Origin: SIG672 sp045535095
Lineage (GTDB): Bacteria > Bacillota > Clostridia > Oscillospirales > CAG-272
Length of the DNA stretch: 18,623 nt
NCBI GenBank assembly: GCA_045535095.1
Contig: JAZSKY010000065.1
Location: 1 to 18,623, forward strand
Reading direction: 5' to 3'
In this document: positions 14,390-18,623 of the stretch, piece after piece
Layout of the letters: every line of letters begins with the position of its first letter
Position numbering within the stretch: the first letter of the stretch is position 1
Program-made: the position numbers and the translations under genes
Notes under the pieces: generated by a model
Database searches by the model: none
Seen by the model: the letters and a program-made list of their open reading frames with translations, nothing else
What the model was told of the DNA's origin: nothing

Positions 14390-16183
14390 TTACTGTTTGA
14401 TTATTGCGCCGAACTTACAAGTGGACATACATACGCCGCACTTTACGCACTTGGACGCATCAATAACGTGGGGCTGCTTTACAGTACCCGAAATAGCGTT
14501 TACAGGGCACTTTCTTGCGCAGAGAGTACATCCCTTACACTTGTCCTCTACAATTACGTACTGAAGAAGGTTCTTACATACGCCTGCAGGACACTTCTTG
14601 TCAACAACGTGAGCTACGTACTCGTCTCTGAAGTTACGGAGAGTAGAGATTACGGGGTTAGGAGCGGTCTGTCCAAGTCCGCAAAGAGATGCAGACTTGA
14701 TGTAGTTTGCAAGCTCCTCGAGTCTGTCAAGGTCCTCAAGAGTGCCGTTACCTGCGATGATCTTATCGAGGATCTCGAGCATTCTCTTGGTACCTACGCG
14801 GCAAGGAGTACATTTTCCGCACGATTCGTCAACGGTAAAGTCGAGGAAGAAGCGCGCGATGTCAACCATACAGTTGTCCTCGTCCATAACGATAAGTCCG
14901 CCCGAGCCCATCATCGAGCCGAGTGCGATAAGGTTATCGTAGTCGATAGGAGTGTCGAGGTTTTCAGCGGTGATACATCCGCCCGAAGGTCCACCCGTCT
15001 GAGCAGCCTTGAACTTCTTACCGCCGGGGATACCGCCACCGATCTCTTCTACAACCTCGCGGAGAGTGGTTCCCATAGGAACCTCAACGAGTCCGGTATT
15101 GGTGATGTTTCCGCCAAGTGCGAAAACCTTAGTTCCCTTGGATTTTTCAGTACCCATAGCGGTGAACCATTCTACACCGTTAAGGATGATCTGGGGAATG
15201 TTAGCGTATGTCTCAACGTTGTTGAGGACGGTGGGCTGTCCGAAAAGTCCCTTAACTGCGGGGAACGGAGGACGGGGTCTGGGCTCACCGCGGTGTCCCT
15301 CGATAGAGGTCATAAGAGCGGTCTCTTCTCCGCAAACGAACGCGCCTGCGCCGAAACGGATCTTAAGATCGAAATTGAATCCGGTACCGAAAATGTTCTC
15401 GCCGAGGAGTCCGTATTCCTTAGCCTGCTTGATAGCGATCTCAAGGCGGTGAATAGCGATCGGGTACTCTGCACGAACGTAAACGTATCCTTCGTCTGCG
15501 CCGATAGCGTAGCCTGCGATAGCCATAGCCTCGATTACCGCGTGGGGGTCACCCTCGAGGATCGAACGGTCCATGAACGCTCCGGGGTCGCCCTCGTCTG
15601 CGTTACAAGCAACGTACTTCTTAACGTTTCCTCTGTTGCCCGAAGCGAACTTCCACTTAAGTCCGGTGGGGAATCCGCCGCCGCCGCGTCCGCGGAGACC
15701 GGAATCGAGTACGGTCTGAATAACGTCGTCGGGAGTCATCTCGGTAAGACACTTACCAAGCGCTCTATATCCGTCAACAGCTATGTATTCGTCAATATTT
15801 TCAGGGTTGATAACTCCGCAGTTACGGAGAGCAACTCTCTTCTGCTTCTTATAGAAAGCGGTGTCGCTGAGCGAGGTAGCAACTGCCTCGTCTGCTTCCT
15901 TCTCGTGATATACGAGTCTTGCTACGGGACGTCCCTTGAGGAAATGCTCCTCAACGATCTCTGCGATGTCCTCTGCCTTTACACTGTGATAGAAGGTACC
16001 CTCGGGGTAAACTATCATGATCGGGCCGAGTGCGCAAAGTCCGAAGCAACCGGTCTGAACGACCTTTATTTCATCTGCAAGTCCTTTTGCAGCGATCTCG
16101 GTATTGAGCGCTTCGATTACCTTAACGCTACCCGAAGAGGTACAACCTGTTCCGCCGCAAACCAGTACATGTGAACGTATCAT
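14390..16183 (-). CDS. hydB: Bifurcating hydrogenase flavoprotein subunit HydB (NuoF-like)
   Basis: Predicted 597-residue NADH-binding flavoprotein subunit. It begins with a thioredoxin-like [2Fe-2S] domain (Cys9, 14, 46, 50). The NuoF core then carries GRGGGGFPTGLKW (165-177), NADEGDPGAFMDR (194-206) and GAGAFVCGEETALM (278-291) for FMN and NAD(H), and a [4Fe-4S] site from ESCGKCTPC (Cys455, 458, 461) and Cys501. The C-terminus adds a two-cluster ferredoxin (Cys549/552/555/559 and 579/582/585/589), and CPAGVC (531-536) supplies two further cysteines. This layout matches HydB/HndC of trimeric hydrogenases, where FMN is the proposed branch point between NAD and ferredoxin. AAAGGA lies about 12 bases before the ATG. 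It is 27 bases after the HndB-like gene and 17 bases before hydA. Confidence 0.95.
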   Translation of the reverse strand: MIRSHVLVCGGTGCTSSGSVKVIEALNTEIAAKGLADEIKVVQTGCFGLCALGPIMIVYPEGTFYHSVKAEDIAEIVEEHFLKGRPVARLVYHEKEADEAVATSLSDTAFYKKQKRVALRNCGVINPENIDEYIAVDGYRALGKCLTEMTPDDVIQTVLDSGLRGRGGGGFPTGLKWKFASGNRGNVKKYVACNADEGDPGAFMDRSILEGDPHAVIEAMAIAGYAIGADEGYVYVRAEYPIAIHRLEIAIKQAKEYGLLGENIFGTGFNFDLKIRFGAGAFVCGEETALMTSIEGHRGEPRPRPPFPAVKGLFGQPTVLNNVETYANIPQIILNGVEWFTAMGTEKSKGTKVFALGGNITNTGLVEVPMGTTLREVVEEIGGGIPGGKKFKAAQTGGPSGGCITAENLDTPIDYDNLIALGSMMGSGGLIVMDEDNCMVDIARFFLDFTVDESCGKCTPCRVGTKRMLEILDKIIAGNGTLEDLDRLEELANYIKSASLCGLGQTAPNPVISTLRNFRDEYVAHVVDKKCPAGVCKNLLQYVIVEDKCKGCTLCARKCPVNAISGTVKQPHVIDASKCVKCGVCMSTCKFGAIIKQ

Positions 16184-16210
16184 CTTTGTTTAGTATCCTT
16201 TCTGTCTTAA

Positions 16211-16579
16211 TTACGCCTTGGCGCCGATGGTGTATTCGGTAACTACTTTTCCACCTATAAGGTGTTCCTTGATTATCTTTTCTGCCTTTTCAGCATCAAC
16301 CTTAACGTAGGTGATCTTTTCGTTGCCGCCCTCGTAGATCTCTACGATAGGCTCGTACTGACAAAGACCTACGCAGCCGGTCTGCGAAACGGTAATCTTA
16401 TCGGCAAGTCCTTCCTTTGCAACACCGTCAACGAATGCGTTGAGAACCGGTCTTGCGCCTGCCGCAATACCGCAGGTAGCCATTCCTACTACGACTCTTG
16501 TCGAAGCGGAGCCCTCACGGATCACGACCTTGTCCTTCATTTTTTCTCTTATTGCTGCAAGTTCTTCGAGAGATATCAT
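16211..16579 (-). CDS. HndB-like thioredoxin-fold ferredoxin-type protein
   Basis: Predicted 122-residue protein with the thioredoxin-like [2Fe-2S] ferredoxin fold found in HydC, the HydB N-terminus and HndB. The pattern VGMATCGIAAGARPVLNAF (31-49) followed by TGCVGLC (67-73) shows Cys36, Cys69 and Cys73. The position of the first cluster Cys (Cys9 in the HydB of this operon) is Val31 here, so only three of the four usual ligands are present. It may bind an atypical cluster or none, and could be a structural or electron-transfer subunit of the hydrogenase. The start is ATG 16579, with GGAGG 7 bases upstream. The longer frame from 16645 would overlap the HATPase gene by 43 bases and lacks a ribosome binding site. 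Spacing is 23 bases from the HATPase gene and 27 bases to hydB. Confidence 0.85.
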   Translation of the reverse strand: MISLEELAAIREKMKDKVVIREGSASTRVVVGMATCGIAAGARPVLNAFVDGVAKEGLADKITVSQTGCVGLCQYEPIVEIYEGGNEKITYVKVDAEKAEKIIKEHLIGGKVVTEYTIGAKA

Positions 16580-16602
16580 TTCTGTTCCTCCGTATTTATA
16601 CT

Positions 16603-17145
16603 TTAATTTTTTTCGTACTGTGAAGATAGGTATTTCCTTATCCACGCTATGACCTCGTACTCTGCGAGTGAAACGTCGCCAAGCACTGCGCGAAGCTCCT
16701 TTGTATCAAGGCTTACGCGTATCTCGGGTGTTTCATCGAGAAAGACGAAATCTATATCGGGGTTTCCGGAAATCAAAACGCATATACTCGAGACGATGTC
16801 TCCGACCGGGGGACAGTCTATATGAGCGGTATCGAAGGTGGCAGTCACCGTCGTTCCGCGATCCTTCCCTTTCGTTTCGGATCTTATCGCAAGAATGCCG
16901 CCCGTCTGCTCCGCGGCAAGGCGAAGAAGCGGAAGTCCCATTCCGACCTTTCTCGTTTTACGGGTGGTATAGAAGGGATCTGTCACGCCCTTCAGCGTTT
17001 CAGCGTCCATTCCGCATCCGTTATCCGCGATGGTCATAGTGAGCCATTTTTCCTTATCGGTAACGAGCGAGATATTTACCTCGGTCGCTCCCGCGGCGGT
17101 AGAGTTCTTTGCTATATCGAGTACGTTAAGCGAAAGCTCTTTCAT
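16603..17145 (-). CDS. Stand-alone HATPase_c protein in the hydrogenase operon
   Basis: Predicted 180-residue soluble protein. Residues 1 to about 105 form a GHKL/histidine-kinase-type ATP-binding domain with the N box (LNVLDIAKNSTAAGA, Asn14), the G1 box DNGCGM (41-46), an FYTTRKTRKVGMGLPLL lid and G2 region (58-74), and GTTVTATF (97-104). There is no dimerisation/phosphoacceptor His domain, sensor domain or membrane segment. Residues about 106-180 form a further small domain (GNPDIDFVFLD, SLDTKELRAVLGDVSL) of unknown role. I recall similar proteins encoded next to hydABC in Clostridia. It might act as an anti-sigma-like or protein kinase, or only as an ATP sensor. It starts 14 bases after hydC and has no recognisable Shine-Dalgarno sequence, so translation may be coupled to hydC. 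Confidence 0.85.
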   Translation of the reverse strand: MKELSLNVLDIAKNSTAAGATEVNISLVTDKEKWLTMTIADNGCGMDAETLKGVTDPFYTTRKTRKVGMGLPLLRLAAEQTGGILAIRSETKGKDRGTTVTATFDTAHIDCPPVGDIVSSICVLISGNPDIDFVFLDETPEIRVSLDTKELRAVLGDVSLAEYEVIAWIRKYLSSQYEKN

Positions 17146-17159
17146 TGCGTTTTTTCAAA

Positions 17160-17654
17160 TTACATATACTTTTCGAGAATGCCGGGCATATCCTCGGGAA
17201 CGAGACGGCCGTAAACCTCATTATTGATGGTGAGAACGGGTGCAAGTCCGCAAGCGCCGATGCAACGGGTTGCCTCTACCGAATACTTACCGTCGCTCGA
17301 GGTGGATCCCGCCTCAACGCCGATGATCTCGGTGATCTTCTCAACGAGCTTTGCGCTTCCCTTAACGTAGCAAGCCGTACCGAGACATACTGCGATAGCG
17401 ACCTCGCCCTTCGGGTTAAGTGCAAACTGCGAATAGAAGGTTGCAACGCCGTAAACCTCTTCGTAAGAAACGTCAAGGCCCTTAGCAATGATCTTCTGAA
17501 CCTCGACAGGAAGGTAACCGTAGATTTCCTGCGCGTCCTGAAGAGTGGGCATCAGTGCGCCGGGAATGTCGCGGTACTTCTCGATTACTGCGAGAAGCTG
17601 CTTTTCCTGCTCGGGGGTTCCCTGAAACTTAACTGTTGTTGTTGGTTTTTTCAT
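17160..17654 (-). CDS. hydC: Bifurcating hydrogenase subunit HydC (NuoE-like)
   Basis: Predicted 164-residue cytoplasmic subunit. A helical N-terminal half (YGYLPVEVQKIIAKGLDVS at 45-63, VYGVATFYSQF at 67-77) is followed by a thioredoxin-like [2Fe-2S] domain with Cys90, Cys95, Cys131 and Cys135 (VCLGTACYVKGS, TRCIGACGLAP). This is the full NuoE/24-kDa ligand set at the usual length. It passes electrons between the HydB flavin and the hydrogenase core. The ATG has AAGGAG 9 bases upstream and its own promoter about 45 bases upstream, making it the first gene of the structural operon hydC-HATPase-HndB-hydB-hydA. Confidence 0.95.
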   Translation of the reverse strand: MKKPTTTVKFQGTPEQEKQLLAVIEKYRDIPGALMPTLQDAQEIYGYLPVEVQKIIAKGLDVSYEEVYGVATFYSQFALNPKGEVAIAVCLGTACYVKGSAKLVEKITEIIGVEAGSTSSDGKYSVEATRCIGACGLAPVLTINNEVYGRLVPEDMPGILEKYM

Positions 17655-17696
17655 TTTGGAAAACTCCTTCTGAACTTATTTAAAATCACAATTTTT

Positions 17697-17725
17697 ATTA
17701 TACAACTTTATATTCGATTTTTCAA
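17697..17725 (-). promoter_or_regulatory. Sigma-A promoter of the hydC-hydA operon
   Basis: A perfect -10 TATAAT (17697-17702) is 17 bases from the -35 TTGAAA (17720-17725). Transcription should begin near 17690, about 36 bases before the hydC start. It lies between the PHP gene and hydC, so the structural genes can be expressed apart from the DRTGG-PHP pair. I see no convincing terminator between PHP and this promoter, so read-through is possible. Confidence 0.8.
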
Positions 17726-17763
17726 TAGGTTTTTATCAAAAAAACGCAAAGTTTGTTAATTTT

Positions 17764-18498
17764 TTAACTTTTTGATATATATGCAAATATTTTTTCCCGG
17801 ATTTTGTCAGTTTCGGTGATATTTTCGGGGATTTCGATGCCATTTTCCGCCTCCGAAATGTCTCCGAGGGTGTGCGCGTCCGACGAAACGAGTATTTTTT
17901 TGTTGCGCGTATTCGGATAAGCGCCGAAACAGTATTCCTTACTACCTGCGTCGCGCAGCTCGATACACTCAAAGCCGTACTCCTCGGGGACCTCTCCGAG
18001 CATAGTGATAATGCCGTTTGCTTCCCTGTCTATATGCGCGGGATAGACGGTCGCGCCGAACGATCGGGCAAGCTCTACTGCGTCTCCCATCCAGAGATCG
18101 GTGGCGGCAATGAGCAGGGTGTCAAAGACTCCCGAGGCTTCGTCGCTTTCGTTCATTATTATCTGATTTCCGAATCTTTCGGGACGGTTATTTATTTTAG
18201 CGCGGTGAGAGTCGAGCGCCCCGTCAAAGGCGAGAGCCTTCTCAAGCGTGGGAAAAAGGCAAACGAGATGCACGTCCTCGGACGTAGTCAGCTCCATTCC
18301 AGCTATCGGCACGATGCCGAACTTCTCACACGCCGCAAAAAATGCAGGACAGTTTTTGCAGGTATTATGATCTGTAAGCGCCAGGAGCGTCAGTCCGCTA
18401 ACGGCTGCCATACCTGCGATGTTTGCAGGTGTCATGTCATCGTCTGCACAGGGCGAAAGGCATGAATGTATGTGCAGGTCGTAGCTGTAACGCGTCAT
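17764..18498 (-). CDS. PHP-domain metal-dependent phosphoesterase
   Basis: Predicted 244-residue soluble protein of the PHP superfamily, metal-dependent phosphoesterases related to histidinol phosphatase and polymerase PHP domains. The metal-site motifs are complete: DLHIHSCLSPC (His9, His11), LALTDHNT (Asp43, His44), GMELTT (Glu69), DVHLV (His77), YPAHIDRE (His155) and SSDAHTLGDI (Asp207, His209). The substrate is unknown; nucleotide or small phosphoester hydrolysis is the usual guess. Its ATG overlaps the stop of the upstream DRTGG gene as ATGA, a sign of translational coupling, and AGGGA lies upstream. I recall the DRTGG-PHP pair beside hydrogenase genes in Clostridia, so it may belong to the control or maintenance of the enzyme. 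Confidence 0.9.
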   Translation of the reverse strand: MTRYSYDLHIHSCLSPCADDDMTPANIAGMAAVSGLTLLALTDHNTCKNCPAFFAACEKFGIVPIAGMELTTSEDVHLVCLFPTLEKALAFDGALDSHRAKINNRPERFGNQIIMNESDEASGVFDTLLIAATDLWMGDAVELARSFGATVYPAHIDREANGIITMLGEVPEEYGFECIELRDAGSKEYCFGAYPNTRNKKILVSSDAHTLGDISEAENGIEIPENITETDKIREKIFAYISKS

Positions 18499-18623
18499 AT
18501 CAGTCCCTGTATCTCAGCGCAGAGTTCAAATGCCGGCTTACTGCTTGCGTAGAGGTTGATGCCATGTTCCTTGGCCGAATCCATCGCAGCCTGTTCGGGA
18601 CGGACATCCTCTGCAAAGACTAC
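18495..18623 (-). CDS. DRTGG-domain protein, C-terminal end (partial)
   Basis: Only the last 42 codons lie in the window; the gene runs off the right edge. The readable tail, VVFAEDVRPEQAAMDSAKEH then GINLYASSKPAFELCAEIQG, fits the end of the small DRTGG-domain proteins that I recall beside clostridial hydrogenase genes. Its TGA overlaps the PHP start codon by four bases, so the two are co-translated. DRTGG domains are thought to be ligand-binding modules, but the ligand here is unknown. The assignment rests on a short tail plus context. Confidence 0.65.
   Translation of the reverse strand, partial: VVFAEDVRPEQAAMDSAKEHGINLYASSKPAFELCAEIQGLI

Noticed and set aside
12654..14564. 636-codon open frame on the plus strand opposite hydA
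   Set aside because: It mirrors the codon bias of hydA, which has complete cofactor motifs. The mirror translation has no recognisable domain and no ribosome binding site.
14468..16174. 568-codon open frame on the plus strand opposite hydB
   Set aside because: It is the antisense shadow of hydB, whose NuoF-type motifs are complete. No domain or initiation signal was seen in the antisense frame.
16580..16645. Longer N-terminus for the HndB-like protein (ATG 16645)
   Set aside because: It overlaps the end of the HATPase gene and has no ribosome binding site. GGAGG points to ATG 16579.
1..18623. tRNA, rRNA, CRISPR array, riboswitch, insertion sequence or prophage
   Set aside because: Reading both strands gave no cloverleaf, regularly spaced repeats, transposase, integrase or known riboswitch core; intergenic regions are short and explained by promoters and terminators.

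Overview
This window looks like a chromosomal segment of an anaerobic, fermentative Clostridia-type bacterium (Bacillota), most plausibly an uncultured gut or rumen member. This is inferred from gene content: a trimeric NAD-linked [FeFe] hydrogenase cluster with clostridial-style accessory genes, a DUF5107-TPR protein, cytoplasmic glycoside hydrolases, AGGAGG-type ribosome binding sites and simple sigma-A promoters. No tRNA, rRNA, CRISPR array, transposase or phage gene was seen.

Layout. Bases 1-235 hold a GC-rich, palindrome-bearing intergenic element with no gene. Then come a PMCA-type calcium P-type ATPase (236-2860, -); a terminator; and a two-gene unit on the minus strand made of a periplasmic-binding-protein-fold regulator with a C-terminal helix-turn-helix (4092-5180) followed by a clan GH-A glycoside hydrolase (2962-4068). 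Divergent from the regulator is a large DUF5107-TPR gene (5368-8612, +) split by a one-base frameshift near 8035-8040. A bidirectional terminator separates it from a CPA2-type cation:proton antiporter (8652 to 9914 or 9962, -). Next are an AraC-family regulator (10281-11156, +), another bidirectional terminator, and a GH43 gene on the minus strand (11197-12518) split by a frameshift in an A6 tract. The rest is a hydrogenase locus on the minus strand. In transcription order it reads DRTGG-domain protein (partial at the window edge), PHP-domain protein, an internal promoter, hydC, a stand-alone HATPase protein, an HndB-like protein, hydB, hydA and a terminator.

How the genes work together. HydA, HydB and HydC are expected to form a cytoplasmic, probably electron-bifurcating or confurcating, hydrogenase that couples NADH and reduced ferredoxin to H2. 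The HATPase, PHP and DRTGG genes look like an associated sensing or control module whose role is not obvious from sequence. The left-centre region is a cytoplasmic carbohydrate-use locus: two glycoside hydrolases without signal peptides, the DUF5107-TPR protein, and two transcription regulators. No sugar transporter is in view. The antiporter and the calcium ATPase are ion-homeostasis genes.

Caution. Three separate lesions lie between about 8035 and 12380: two frameshifts and one apparent ATG-to-ACG start codon. All other genes are intact. Consensus errors in the assembly and real gene decay both remain possible.
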